A stretch of 51,024 nucleotides of DNA from an uncultured Clostridia bacterium (GCA_945915065.1 CAMEER010000008.1:1-51024); one strand, 5' to 3'; numbered from the stretch's first letter, positions 25,046 through 34,330 are shown. The notes: a model not told the origin generated them from the letters alone. A program made the numbers and translations.

Positions 25046-25924
25046 ATGTCCCCATACATCCACTTCACACAAGAACAAAAAGACCGGGCCGCAGCCACAG
25101 ATCTGGAATCGTTCCTGCAAAGCCGCGGAGAGAAGCTGCTGCCCTCCGGGCGGGACAAGCGTCTTGCCGGTGACCACAGCGTTACCATACGGGGCAATCA
25201 CTGGTATGATCACTCCGCCCGGCAGGGCGGCAATGCCATCAGCTACGTTCAGCGGTTCTGCCATCTGGGCTACGCCGACGCTGTGTCGCTGCTGCTGTGC
25301 GGCGGTCATGCTTCTGTAAAACCAGAAAAAGAACCGCCCAAAGAATTCACTCCACCGGCCGCCAACGGAACTATGCGCCATGTATTTGCCTATCTGGTAC
25401 AGCATCGCCGCATCCACCGTGAGGTGGTTTCTTTTTTTGCCCACGCACATCTGCTTTATGAGGATGCGGCGCATCACAACTGCGTGTTTGTCGGGCTGGA
25501 TGCTCAGGGCGTCATGCGTCATGCCCACCTGCGCGGTACCGGCAGCCGGGGCAAGCCCTTCCGCCAGACGGTGGAGGGCAGTGATGCACGGTACAGCTTT
25601 CACTACGCAGGCGGCAGCTCGTCACTCTATGTTTTCGAGTCCCCTGTCGACCTGCTGTCCTATATCACCCTGCATCCGGACAACTGGCAGACGCAGAACT
25701 ATGTGGCCTGCTGCGGCACGGCCTTCGCGCCGGTGGAGCAGATGCTTCGCACCTATCCTCAAATCGACCGGGTGTACCTCTGCCTCGACAACGATGAGGC
25801 CGGCCACAAGGCAGCGCAGCGGATGGAGGAATATCTCCAGGCAGAGGGTATCGCCTCCATGCGCTTGGTGCCGGTTCATAAGGACTGGAACGACGATCTG
25901 ACACAACTTGGAGGAACCATATGA
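25046..25924 (+). CDS. DUF3991 / Toprim primase-like protein
   Basis: 292 residues. DUF3991-like N-terminal part (SARQGGNAISYVQRF, LGYADAVSLLL) reminiscent of the DnaG zinc-binding/partner region, then a Toprim domain: VFESPVDLLSY near residue 196 with the conserved glutamate and YLCLDNDEAGHKA near 244 with the DxD-type aspartates. Such proteins are thought to prime the transferred strand. AGGAGG at the start; the end overlaps virD4 (ATGA). Confidence 0.85.
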   Translation: MSPYIHFTQEQKDRAAATDLESFLQSRGEKLLPSGRDKRLAGDHSVTIRGNHWYDHSARQGGNAISYVQRFCHLGYADAVSLLLCGGHASVKPEKEPPKEFTPPAANGTMRHVFAYLVQHRRIHREVVSFFAHAHLLYEDAAHHNCVFVGLDAQGVMRHAHLRGTGSRGKPFRQTVEGSDARYSFHYAGGSSSLYVFESPVDLLSYITLHPDNWQTQNYVACCGTAFAPVEQMLRTYPQIDRVYLCLDNDEAGHKAAQRMEEYLQAEGIASMRLVPVHKDWNDDLTQLGGTI

Positions 25925-27693
25925 GCCAAAATCTCTGGATCTTGCTGGCAGTGGGCGGTGTGGTGATGATGGTCATTATCACCCTGTCGCTGCTGGCGGA
26001 CAACCACAATCTTGATCACATCAAATCCAAGACCGTAGGCGACGGCCAGCACGGTACCGCACGCTGGGCTACCGAGCAGGAGATCCGTCGCAGCTACACC
26101 CATGTGCCGTTCCGTGTGCAGGACTGGCGCAAAGGAAAAAATCTCCCCCCAGCGCAGGGATTGGTGCTGGGCAGCCGCAAGGGAAAGAGCGGTACCACGG
26201 CGCTGGTGGACAGCGACGATATCCACTGTCTCATGATCGGCGCCTCCGGCGTGGGCAAGACCGCCTATTTTCTGTATCCCAATCTGGAATATGCCTGCGC
26301 CTGCGGCATGAGTTTCTTTGCTCTGGACACCAAGGGCGACCTTGCCCGGAATTACGGCGCCGTGGCGCAGAAATACTATGGCTACCATGTGTCAGTGGTG
26401 GACTTACGCAACCCTACACGTTCGGACGGGTACAACCTCATGACGCTCATCAACCGCTATATGGACATTGGCCGAAACGACCCCGGCAACATCAAAGCCT
26501 ACGCCACAGCGGAAAACTATGCGAAGATTCTGGCCAGCAGTATCATCTCGCCAGACGGCAGTGAGGATCGCGGGCAGAACGCCTACTTCTATGAGGCCGC
26601 CGAAGGACTGCTGGCAGCGGTGACGATCCTGCTGGCGGAGTTCCTGCCGCCGGACAGCCGCCACCCCACGGAACGGCGGCACATCGTGTCGGTATTCCTG
26701 CTGATCCAGCAGATGCTGGCGCCCTCCGGCATTCGGGGAAAGCCCTACTTTAAGCTCCTGATGGACATGCTGCCCGTCGCCCACAGAGCGCGGAATCTGG
26801 CGGCGTCGGCATTGGATACCTCAGAGCAGGCCATGGCCTCCGTTATGTCCACGGCACTGGCAAGAATGAATGCCTTTCTGGACACGGCGCTGGAACAGGT
26901 GGTGTGCTTCGACAGCAGCGTGGACGCAGAGAAGTTTGCGGCGGAAAAGACCGCCGTCTTTCTGATCCTGCCGGAGGAGGACAGCACCAAGAATTTTATG
27001 GCAGGCTTGATGATCCAGGGCCTCTCCCATGAGCTGCTCACCCTCGCCGAAGCGCACGGAGGACGGCTGCCCAACCGGGTGGTCTTCTTCTGCGATGAGT
27101 TTGGCACCATGCCGGCTTTCGATGTGAGATCCCTGTTCAGCGCGGGGCGTTCCCGCGGGATCACGATGGTACCCATCATCCAATCACTGGCACAGCTGGA
27201 TGAGAACTATGGAGAGAAAGGAGCGGAAACATTGGTGGATAACTGCCAGGATACCATTTTCGGCGGCTTTGCACCCAACAGCCAGACAGCGGAAAGACTG
27301 TCACAGGCATTGGGCAGCCGCACGGTACTGTCCGGCTCCGTCAGCAAGGGCAAGAATGAGCAGAGCCAGAGCCTACAGATGATGGAACGTCCCCTGATGA
27401 CGGCGGATGAACTGAAATCGCTGCCCAAAGGGACTTTTGTGGTGATGAAAACCGGCGCCCATCCCATGCAGACGAAGCTGCGGCTGTTTTCAGACTGGGG
27501 CATCACCTTTGACGAACCGTATGCCACACCGGAACACGCAGCCCGGCCGGTGGCCTACGCCAGCCGGGAGGAGCTGTTCCGCAGCGTGCAGCTTGCCTAT
27601 TCCAAAAGCAGCGACACCCATCCCGAACAGTACGGGCAACATGAGATCTCCGGTGAGCGATCCTTTAACAGTTTCGAGGAGGACACGCTATGA
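25921..27693 (+). CDS. VirD4/TraG-type coupling protein
   Basis: 590 residues. One N-terminal transmembrane helix only (LWILLAVGGVVMMVIITLSLL), shorter than the usual two-helix anchor. Walker A IGASGVGKT near residue 106, Walker B VVFFCDEFG near 386, and PIIQSLAQLDENYG of the TraG family. Couples the relaxase-DNA complex to the secretion channel. Starts and ends overlap neighbours, so it belongs to one mob-coupling operon (23200-27947). Confidence 0.93.
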   Translation: MSQNLWILLAVGGVVMMVIITLSLLADNHNLDHIKSKTVGDGQHGTARWATEQEIRRSYTHVPFRVQDWRKGKNLPPAQGLVLGSRKGKSGTTALVDSDDIHCLMIGASGVGKTAYFLYPNLEYACACGMSFFALDTKGDLARNYGAVAQKYYGYHVSVVDLRNPTRSDGYNLMTLINRYMDIGRNDPGNIKAYATAENYAKILASSIISPDGSEDRGQNAYFYEAAEGLLAAVTILLAEFLPPDSRHPTERRHIVSVFLLIQQMLAPSGIRGKPYFKLLMDMLPVAHRARNLAASALDTSEQAMASVMSTALARMNAFLDTALEQVVCFDSSVDAEKFAAEKTAVFLILPEEDSTKNFMAGLMIQGLSHELLTLAEAHGGRLPNRVVFFCDEFGTMPAFDVRSLFSAGRSRGITMVPIIQSLAQLDENYGEKGAETLVDNCQDTIFGGFAPNSQTAERLSQALGSRTVLSGSVSKGKNEQSQSLQMMERPLMTADELKSLPKGTFVVMKTGAHPMQTKLRLFSDWGITFDEPYATPEHAARPVAYASREELFRSVQLAYSKSSDTHPEQYGQHEISGERSFNSFEEDTL

Positions 27694-27947
27694 GCTATTT
27701 TGACACCATCTATGCCGATCAGCTGCTGCCCCACAGGGCCAGAGCCGTCTACATGTACCTCCGTGACCGGGGTGACGCACAGCATAAATGCTGGCCCAGC
27801 ATCCGCACCATCTCCGCCGACCTGAATCTCTCCCGCAGCACGGTCAAGCGGGCGTTGGGTGAGCTGGAGCAGCATGGCTATCTGGAACGCCTGCCTCGTT
27901 GCCGGTCCAACGGCAGCAGCACCTCCAATCTCTACACCGTGCGATAA
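27690..27947 (+). CDS. Winged-helix DNA-binding protein
   Basis: 85 residues. CWPSIRTISADLNLSRSTVKRAL and GELEQHGYLERLPR form an HTH_36/RepA-N-like winged helix, as in replication initiators and GntR-like factors, but no further domain is attached. RSNGSSTSNLYTVR is the wing end. Overlaps the virD4 stop. Regulator of transfer or remnant of a replication protein. Confidence 0.8.
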   Translation: MSYFDTIYADQLLPHRARAVYMYLRDRGDAQHKCWPSIRTISADLNLSRSTVKRALGELEQHGYLERLPRCRSNGSSTSNLYTVR

Positions 27948-27976
27948 AAAACAGACATAGCCGCCAGGGGGCGACT

Positions 27977-28066
27977 ATGCCTGTTCACTGGACCCAGGAG
28001 GGGTCCAATATGGACCTCCCGGAAGGACTCACTCTATCGGAGGTATCAGTACAGAGAGAAGAATAG
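27977..28066 (+). CDS. Possible 29-residue peptide
   Basis: The frame reads MPVHWTQEGSNMDLPEGL and ends SVQREE. It follows the winged-helix gene by 29 bases, and the spacer forms a hairpin (CATAGCCGCC / GGCGACTATG) around its start codon, which would hide it. No homolog recognised; may be chance. Confidence 0.25.
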   Translation: MPVHWTQEGSNMDLPEGLTLSEVSVQREE

Positions 28067-28071
28067 GACCA

Positions 28072-28106
28072 GCCCACCCATGCCGCTGTAGCGGACACGG
28101 ATGGGC
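28072..28106. terminator. Possible two-way terminator between the transfer and TasA operons
   Basis: An imperfect hairpin (GCCCACCCATGCCGC / GCGGACACGGATGGGC, 4-base loop) lies between converging operons. There is no real T-run on either side, so its role is uncertain. Confidence 0.4.
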
Positions 28107-28137
28107 CGATACTGTTTATTGATCTTCAGAAGGGTCC

Positions 28138-28905
28138 TCACTCAACTCCGCTGGGGACGTTTCCGGTATCACTTCCGGTTGTATCTTCTACAGTGGAACC
28201 TCCCTCACCATTTTCTCCCCCTTCATTTCCTGACGACCCGCCATCTGTCCCGGAGGGCACTTCCTCAGAATTGTTTTTCTCTTCTGTCCCCGGTTGTGTT
28301 GTCCCACCTGACTCCGATTCTGCTGTCTCATTTGTCCCCGATTCTGCTGGCTCATCTGGCTCCGGTTCTGCTCCGCTCATGGCAAATAATGTGGTTACAG
28401 CAGGATAACTGATAGTATCTCCGGAAACAATCGTTGTAACCTCAAACTCCCCTGCATCGCCCTTCCACACAAGGGTTAATGTTGCGGAATTTTGCTCCGC
28501 AATCACCAGTTGGAAGGAAACAGTAGTAGTTTCCGCAGTCAGCTTAGGATCGTAATATTGGACGTTTTCGTTGCTTGCGGCTCCGATCCCAATTATGTAA
28601 TAGCCCCTAGTAGCTTCGTCGCCGACCCACGTCAACGTGACGGTGTATGTCCCGGATTCCAGGTGATACACGCCAGAGGTGGGAAGCATTTTCGTGTCTG
28701 GCTCTGACTCTGATTTTTTCACCACGTTCACGCCAAAATAATCTGCCGTGGTCACTGTTGCGACAGAGGCGGAGCAATTGTCGTCAAAAAACCAGGCGTA
28801 GGTGGCGCCGGCAAAAAGCGCGCAGGAGATGAGCATGGCAAGAGCACTCCCCCAAAGCATGCTGCGGGTGGAACGCTTTATTGTCCAACGATCATGATGT
28901 TTCAT
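28138..28905 (-). CDS. TasA/CalY-like secreted protein with acidic C-terminal tail
   Basis: About 255 residues. The SipW-type signal anchor reads LISCALFAGATYAWFFDDN, where AWF..D is the usual camelysin/TasA-like mark. A beta-rich domain of about 130 residues follows (YHLESGTYTVTLTWVGDE). The last ~75 residues are low-complexity Glu/Ser/Gly/Thr-rich without a sorting signal. No good ribosome site precedes the ATG at 28905, and the frame stays open upstream through the hairpin repeat, so the start is uncertain. Last gene of the matrix operon. Confidence 0.7.
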   Translation of the reverse strand: MKHHDRWTIKRSTRSMLWGSALAMLISCALFAGATYAWFFDDNCSASVATVTTADYFGVNVVKKSESEPDTKMLPTSGVYHLESGTYTVTLTWVGDEATRGYYIIGIGAASNENVQYYDPKLTAETTTVSFQLVIAEQNSATLTLVWKGDAGEFEVTTIVSGDTISYPAVTTLFAMSGAEPEPDEPAESGTNETAESESGGTTQPGTEEKNNSEEVPSGTDGGSSGNEGGENGEGGSTVEDTTGSDTGNVPSGVE

Positions 28906-28958
28906 AGGCTGTATAGACAACGCATGTACTGCGCCGTTTTCCTCCTTTTGCGATATTC

Positions 28959-29046
28959 GGGCCATCAAAAGGCACATCGTCGGGTTTTGTTGGGGACCCC
29001 GGATTGATATGCCCTTTGATGGCCCCTCCCCCGAGGGGGGGAGGGT
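28959..29046. repeat. Double-hairpin intergenic repeat, copy 1
   Basis: 88 bp shared with 30518-30604. Outer arms gggccatcaaaaggc / gccctttgatggccc enclose a conserved core containing cacatcgtcgggtttt; a second hairpin, cctccccc-gag-ggggg, follows. It lies between two genes of the TasA operon. Confidence 0.85.
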
Positions 29047-29057
29047 GTTCATGATGC

Positions 29058-30446
29058 TTAACTGATGGGGATCACTTCACCGTCAATGGTCAGCACCAGA
29101 TCGCTTGCCGCAGAATAAATGTTCAGATAGCTGCCCAGATCCTCGTCGGCGATCTCGGCTCCGTCAGCAAAGAAGGTGCAATTGTTCAAAGTAACCTTTG
29201 CGCCGCTTGCTCTCACAGAGAGGAGATACTGCTTGTTGCCGGTGGTCTGATTTGCCTCAATGCGGCAGTTGTTGAAGGTCAGCTCGACACCGGTTGTGCC
29301 CTCATTGATAACAACCGTAGCAAAATTGTTCCAACCATCGGCATTATAGCCCTTGTCGTTGTTACCGATCAGCGTGCAGTTCTCAAAGGTAGCCTTTGTG
29401 CCGGCAGACCAGGTCTGGAATGCACACCAGCCGGTAAGGGTAGTGTTGCGGATCGTAGCCTTAACATTTTCATTGGCGCTGGCAATATTCAGTGCATAGT
29501 AGTTGGCAGAAACAGAGGAATTGTCCGCTACGATGGTAACATCAGTGGTGCCGTATACGGAGACGCCACGGGTGTATGTGCCGGTTGTGGGGCCGACAAC
29601 GTCAACGTTGGAGAGAGTAAGAGTGAGTGGCTCTTCGTTTTCGGTAATATTGATCACGCGGTCGGCGTTATCGGGAACGAGAAGCTGACCGTTTTCGCCG
29701 CCGTAGATCGTAACATCGTTTTTGATCTCAATAACTTCGGGCATCTGAACAGGGGCGGTCAGAATGACATCCTGGCCGTTTGCCAAAGCGGCAGCCAATT
29801 CATCAGGAGACGCAACGGGAATGGCGTACTCGGCGTTCTCATCATACTGATTGGTCGTGCTGTCGTACTCCACGGTGTCCTGCGTTGCAACAACGGTGAT
29901 AGCGATATTGTCGATGGACTTGCCCTGATACTCGTTGCCGGCGGATTCCAGCATATGGCCGGAGATGGTCAGGGTAGCAGCATCGTTAGCGGCCAGAGAT
30001 ACTTCCTGATCAACAGCATAGGTCTGTCCATTATTGGTGATCGTCCACTCGATGACATCATTCAGCTCGGCATCGCCCTGAATACCGGTGATCTGAATCT
30101 TGTACTTCAGCGCCAGATTGCCCTTGTTGACGATGCGCAGCTCGGGCAGCTCATAGGTGCAGCCCGGCTCCCAGAGGATCTGCTCATTGGCAGGAGCGCC
30201 TGCTGCCTTCTTCCAAGTAAGCGTCTGGCCCTTGGCGTCAACCCAAGTATTTACAGTTCCGTCATCATTCCATTCGGTTGCCATTTCCAGTGCCACGTCC
30301 AGCGTGCCGGCCTGGATGGTGTTCACGGCAGTAGATGCGCTGTCGGTGAACCATGCGAAGGTGGTGCCCACCAGCATGGCGACGCACAGCAGCATTACCA
30401 GCAGCGACAGCGCCAGCGTGCGTTTTGTGGTTCTTTTGTGGTTCAT
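29058..30446 (-). CDS. TasA/CalY-like protein with C-terminal beta-helix-like domain
   Basis: 462 residues. TKRTLALSLLVMLLCVAM and GTTFAWFTDSAST form a SipW-type signal peptide. The first ~200 residues are a TasA/camelysin-type beta domain (WEPGCTYELPELRIVNKGN, SAGNEYQGKSIDNIAITV). From about 215 on, repeated short strand patterns (VTIYGGENGQLLV, LTLSNVDVVG, ATFENCTLIGNN, LTFNNCRIEAN, VTLNNCTFFADG) suggest a right-handed parallel beta-helix. No LPXTG. GAGGGGAG precedes ATG. Likely a secreted matrix-fibre subunit with a decorated end; see the paralog at 30619-32130. Confidence 0.8.
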   Translation of the reverse strand: MNHKRTTKRTLALSLLVMLLCVAMLVGTTFAWFTDSASTAVNTIQAGTLDVALEMATEWNDDGTVNTWVDAKGQTLTWKKAAGAPANEQILWEPGCTYELPELRIVNKGNLALKYKIQITGIQGDAELNDVIEWTITNNGQTYAVDQEVSLAANDAATLTISGHMLESAGNEYQGKSIDNIAITVVATQDTVEYDSTTNQYDENAEYAIPVASPDELAAALANGQDVILTAPVQMPEVIEIKNDVTIYGGENGQLLVPDNADRVINITENEEPLTLTLSNVDVVGPTTGTYTRGVSVYGTTDVTIVADNSSVSANYYALNIASANENVKATIRNTTLTGWCAFQTWSAGTKATFENCTLIGNNDKGYNADGWNNFATVVINEGTTGVELTFNNCRIEANQTTGNKQYLLSVRASGAKVTLNNCTFFADGAEIADEDLGSYLNIYSAASDLVLTIDGEVIPIS

Positions 30447-30517
30447 TGTGTTTCTCCCCTCTTATTTTGTTAATATGTAATCGGCTTTCGCCGTTTACAA
30501 CAAGTTGGCAGCTTACA

Positions 30518-30604
30518 GGGCCATCAAAAGGCACATCGTCGGGTTTTGCCGGAGCCCCCGGATTGATATGCCCTTTGATGGCCCCTCCCCCCGAGGGGGG
30601 AGGG
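30518..30604. repeat. Double-hairpin intergenic repeat, copy 2
   Basis: Second copy of the repeat at 28959-29046, about 90% identical by eye, with both hairpins conserved. It lies between the two beta-helix TasA paralogs. Confidence 0.85.
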
Positions 30605-30618
30605 AGCACAGACCGATT

Positions 30619-32130
30619 TCAGTCTTGGTTAACTGTATTCAAAATAAGACCAATATTTGCTGTTGCCGTAGTCATTCCGATGAAGGTATTGTTCTTGCAA
30701 TTACCCGCGGTTGCATTCCAATTGCCGACGATCTTACCGATAGCAAGAGTCTTTCCGCTCAAGATATTCTCGCCTTTTACCGTGACATTCGTCAATTTAT
30801 TGCCGGTAATCTCTCTGCTGTCGCCACATACATAACCCACAACACCGCCGACCTTATACTGACCGGACACGATGCAGTTTTCCATGGTGCAGTTGATAAC
30901 ATCACCGTAGTTATAGCCAACGATGCCGCCCGTCCACTTGCCGCCGGTGACGGAGCTGTTTTTCACGGTGACATCGCTGATTTTGGCACAGGCGTCGGAA
31001 GACACGATACCGACAGCGCTATCTCCAGTTGCACCGGTCAAAATCACGTTTACATTCTCGACAACCAGATTGGAAATACCCCTATTTCTGCCCTGGAACA
31101 GGCCGATATTTATGTTGCCACTGTTTCTGATGGTGACGTTCTTGATGGTATGACCCTGACCATCAAAATCAAAATCCTCCATATTTCCAAAGCCGTTGGG
31201 CAGAACGATGTTCGCAAGGTCAATATCCGCGGCCAATTTGATGTGTCTTGCAGTAGCACCGGGATACCAAATACAGGTATGAGACCATTCTTCTGGGTAG
31301 TCGGAACGGTGCTTTTGATACGCCGCTGCGGGATCCAGCACATAGGCGAAGTACAGCAAGGATTCCGCATCATGGATAGTGATAGTTCCGGTTATATTGT
31401 TGGTGCCGTCATGAGCGGTATTGCTCTTTTCCTCCACCACGAAGCCCGCCGGAACCACAGAAGCGTCCGCTTTGTATTTCGTAGCAATTTCGGAAACTAT
31501 AGCGGGATACTTGGCATTAACATCATACTGATTGTTGTTGCTGTCGTACTCCACGGTGTCCTGCGTGGCCACAACGGTAATAGCAATGCCGTCGATGGAC
31601 TTGCCCTGATACTCGTTGCCGGCGGATTCCTGCATATGCAGGGAAATGGTGATCGGCTCAGTGCCACTCTGGGCGGCCAGTTTGCCCCATGCGTAACCGT
31701 CAGGATCCGTGGAATCGAGGGCGTCCTTCAGAGTAGTATTGGTAGATGTGCCGTTCATGTAAACGTCAAGCACTTCTGCCAGTTCCAGATCGCCGGTTGC
31801 AGCAGTGATTACCACCTTGTACTTCAGCGCCAGGCTGCCTGCGTTCTTGATGACGATGGGCTGGAGCTTGTAGGTGCAGCCGGGCTCCCAGAGGACAGAA
31901 TCATCCTCATGGCCTTGTGCCTTCTGCCAGCTGAGCGTCCGACCCTCAAGGGAATTGCCCTGTTCGTCAAGCAGCCGGACGTCCAGCGTGCCGGCCTGGA
32001 TCTTGTTCACCGCAGTAGATGCGCTGTCGGTGAACCATGCGAAGGTGGTGCCCACCAGCATGGCAACGCACAGCAGCATTACCAGCAGCGACAGCGCCAG
32101 CGTGCGTTTTGTGCTGTTTCTCTGCTTCAT
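30619..32130 (-). CDS. TasA/CalY-like protein with GLUG/beta-helix domain
   Basis: 503 residues, closely related in the first ~200 to the protein at 29058-30446: the signal region LALSLLVMLLCVAMLVG and AWFTDSASTAVN are identical. The C-terminal part from about 250 differs: FDFDGQGHTIKNVTI, NIGLFQGRNRG, GGIVGYNYGDVINCTM and VGGVVGYVCGD are GLUG-type beta-helix repeats found in bacterial surface proteins. No sorting signal. AAAGGAAG precedes ATG. SipW would cleave near AWF. Confidence 0.8.
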   Translation of the reverse strand: MKQRNSTKRTLALSLLVMLLCVAMLVGTTFAWFTDSASTAVNKIQAGTLDVRLLDEQGNSLEGRTLSWQKAQGHEDDSVLWEPGCTYKLQPIVIKNAGSLALKYKVVITAATGDLELAEVLDVYMNGTSTNTTLKDALDSTDPDGYAWGKLAAQSGTEPITISLHMQESAGNEYQGKSIDGIAITVVATQDTVEYDSNNNQYDVNAKYPAIVSEIATKYKADASVVPAGFVVEEKSNTAHDGTNNITGTITIHDAESLLYFAYVLDPAAAYQKHRSDYPEEWSHTCIWYPGATARHIKLAADIDLANIVLPNGFGNMEDFDFDGQGHTIKNVTIRNSGNINIGLFQGRNRGISNLVVENVNVILTGATGDSAVGIVSSDACAKISDVTVKNSSVTGGKWTGGIVGYNYGDVINCTMENCIVSGQYKVGGVVGYVCGDSREITGNKLTNVTVKGENILSGKTLAIGKIVGNWNATAGNCKNNTFIGMTTATANIGLILNTVNQD

Positions 32131-32211
32131 GTTGTTTGCTTCCTTTCATTTGTTTTTTATGTAATCGGCTTTCGTCGTTTACAACCGCTTTAAAGCCGAG
32201 CGGCGTTTTTG

Positions 32212-32991
32212 TCACTCTCTGTTCGATTCCGATATATCGCTTGCCGTATCGGCGTTTGCCGCGCTTTTCTCAGCCTGCTGAGAGACAAGCTGTGATTTGA
32301 GCGCCAACAGCTCCGCCATCATCTTTTGATTTTCGGCGCGTTCCGCTTCCAGCTTTGCGCGTTCTTCCTTCATCTCATCCATCTGCTCGCGCTTGTACTG
32401 GCGGAAAAGCTGGACGCAGTTCATGCCCTGAAACAGGATCAGAAGCAGGAAGGGGATCAGGATGCAGACGATATAGCCCGGCGTCGTTTTCAGGAACTGG
32501 AAGAATGCGCCGGCTTTGGGGATGCGGGACTGGTATTTGCCCAGCACATAGCTGTAGGTCACCACGCCTTCATCGTCGGTATTGGTGGTGGTACCGTAAG
32601 TAATGAAGCCGGGATTCCCCTCGGCGTCCGTGGTCAGCTGCCGGATCTTGTGGGTGACAACCTCTCCGTAGTTCTCCGCATTCTGCGAGCGGTACGCGAT
32701 GATGTCGCCAGCCTGCAGCGTGGCGGGGTCAGTTTCCTTGATCAGCACCAGATCGCCGGCGTTGAAGTCTGTGGCGCTCATGGAATCCGACAGGACGATG
32801 TACGCCCGGTAGCCGAACAGCGTCCGTTCGTCCCGGTCGAACACCGTGACGGATACGATGGTGAAGACCATCATAAAGGCCGCGACGGCAATGACCAGCC
32901 AGAACAGTACCTTCCTGACCACATTCCATACCGTCTTTACGGGACTGCTTTTTTCCTCCCGGGCAGGCCGGTCAATCATTTCGTGAGGCAT
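32212..32991 (-). CDS. sipW: SipW-type signal peptidase I
   Basis: 259 residues. ER-type signal peptidase with a serine-histidine pair: serine in VLSDSMSATDFNAGDLV and histidine in VVTHKI, instead of the serine-lysine of ordinary bacterial Lep. Two membrane segments (about 25-47, and 165-187 around IVCILIPFLLLILF) flank the extracellular catalytic part. The last ~65 residues form a charged coiled coil (EMKEERAKLEAERAENQ). It begins three bases after the preceding CalY-like gene and should process its operon neighbours. Confidence 0.9.
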   Translation of the reverse strand: MPHEMIDRPAREEKSSPVKTVWNVVRKVLFWLVIAVAAFMMVFTIVSVTVFDRDERTLFGYRAYIVLSDSMSATDFNAGDLVLIKETDPATLQAGDIIAYRSQNAENYGEVVTHKIRQLTTDAEGNPGFITYGTTTNTDDEGVVTYSYVLGKYQSRIPKAGAFFQFLKTTPGYIVCILIPFLLLILFQGMNCVQLFRQYKREQMDEMKEERAKLEAERAENQKMMAELLALKSQLVSQQAEKSAANADTASDISESNRE

Positions 32992-32994
32992 CTT

Positions 32995-33546
32995 TTACTC
33001 AAACTCCTTCTTGTCGTTGTTTCTCGTCTGCACCGCCTTGGCGGACAATTCAAAGGTAAGCGTCTGGTTCTGTCCGCTGTTATCCGCGCCTTCCGGATAG
33101 TGGAACAGGATCGTCAGTTCCCGTCTTTCGCCGACACCCAAAACATCATCGGCCGCCGCCACCTTGGCGTTGCTCAGGGAGGCTGCCGTGCCCCTGTAGA
33201 GGATCTTGTCGCCCTCCTGAATGGTGATCTCCAGAACGTTGGCAAGACCGCCGGCAACCTTATCAAAATACAGCTTATAGTAGACCTCGCAGGTGCTTTC
33301 GTTTTGAATAAAGAAACCCTTTTTCACGGTCATGCCCGGTTCAAACAGGAATTCATGTTCCTCAATGACAGGCTTACCGTCGTTCAGGTTGATATTCACC
33401 GAGCCGGTCTGGAACCGATTCTCCTTTACGGAAACGTGAGCCATGACCAGCGCATAGGTGGTGATGCAAAGGCAGATGGCCAGAAACACCGCCAGAAGGA
33501 TGGCACAAGTGAGTTTTTTTGCTGTCTTATTCTGCTTATTACCCAT
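32995..33546 (-). CDS. Small CalY/TasA-like SipW substrate
   Basis: 183 residues. A membrane/signal segment (LTCAILLAVFLAICLCITTYALV) is followed by ENRFQTGSVNINLNDG and FEPGMTVKKGFFIQNEST, the standard beta-strand start of camelysin/TasA proteins, and a domain ending LTFELSAKAVQTRN. The AWF.D mark is absent. It overlaps the gene before by eight bases. Probably a minor fibre subunit. Confidence 0.75.
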   Translation of the reverse strand: MGNKQNKTAKKLTCAILLAVFLAICLCITTYALVMAHVSVKENRFQTGSVNINLNDGKPVIEEHEFLFEPGMTVKKGFFIQNESTCEVYYKLYFDKVAGGLANVLEITIQEGDKILYRGTAASLSNAKVAAADDVLGVGERRELTILFHYPEGADNSGQNQTLTFELSAKAVQTRNNDKKEFE

Positions 33547-34330
33547 GACGATGTGCCTCCCTTCTCCGCCAAACGGGAAGAATTACCAACACGATAAGCG
33601 CGGCGGCGGCTGCCACCGTGAAAATGACGATATGGCTGTCATCGCCGGTTTTCGGGGAGTCCAGATGGCTCTGCTCCTTGCCCTCCACCCACCAGTGGAA
33701 ATCCGCGACCAGTTCCTGGTTCTGGTAGTCGTTGCCGACGCTGGTGTCCAGATAGGCGGTAAGCTCATATTCCAGATCACTGGTGGTGCTGCCGCTGGCC
33801 GTGAGCTTGTGGTTCACCGACCGGGGCATGTCCCGCATCAGCCCGTCATAAAGTATCTCGCCGGTGTTCAGCAGCTCGACACGGAGCTTCAGCACCTCGG
33901 CCAGCTTTTCATAGCGCGGACGGATAATCGCGCGGAAACGGACGGTAACATCGCCGGAGTGGCTGACGCGAACGTTGTAATTCTGGGTTACGGCATCGCC
34001 CGGCAGCATATTTACCACGTTAAAAGGTGTGTTGTCAGTCGAGTGATTACGGTACAGCGAAAGCGTGACCCGCCGCGCCTGCCCCGAGGCGGACAGGGAA
34101 ACGGCACTCTGCGTCCGGCTGCCGCCCAGCGTTGTACTTGTCCGGTATGCCGCCGTCTCTGCGTGGGCAGAACCGGATGTGATATTGCCGGGAATGCTTA
34201 CGGTGGCAGAATCCCCATGCGCAGAGGCCCGGATAACCGTGACGGCAAGGGCAGCCAGACTGACTGCCAGTAAAGCGGCAAGCACGATGATCACGATTCG
34301 GAGTTTTTTCAGCTTTTGCGGCGATTCCAT
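33539..34330 (-). CDS. TapA-like wall-anchored protein, first gene of the matrix operon
   Basis: 263 residues from ATG at 34330 with AAGGAGGG upstream. N-terminal signal/membrane helix (IVIIVLAALLAVSLAALAV), beta-rich middle (VVNMLPGDAVTQNYNV resembles the camelysin pattern), and a C-terminal SPKTGDDS motif followed by a membrane helix and basic tail. SPKTG is a near-LPXTG sorting motif, so this protein could anchor fibres to the wall, a role comparable to TapA in Bacillus. TapA itself is not homologous enough to claim identity. Confidence 0.7.
   Translation of the reverse strand: MESPQKLKKLRIVIIVLAALLAVSLAALAVTVIRASAHGDSATVSIPGNITSGSAHAETAAYRTSTTLGGSRTQSAVSLSASGQARRVTLSLYRNHSTDNTPFNVVNMLPGDAVTQNYNVRVSHSGDVTVRFRAIIRPRYEKLAEVLKLRVELLNTGEILYDGLMRDMPRSVNHKLTASGSTTSDLEYELTAYLDTSVGNDYQNQELVADFHWWVEGKEQSHLDSPKTGDDSHIVIFTVAAAAALIVLVILPVWRRREAHRHG

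Noticed and set aside
30505..32193. 562-codon plus-strand frame opposite a TasA-like gene
   Set aside because: Antisense shadow; the minus-strand protein has a SipW-type signal and GLUG repeats, and the plus frame has no ribosome site or known domain.
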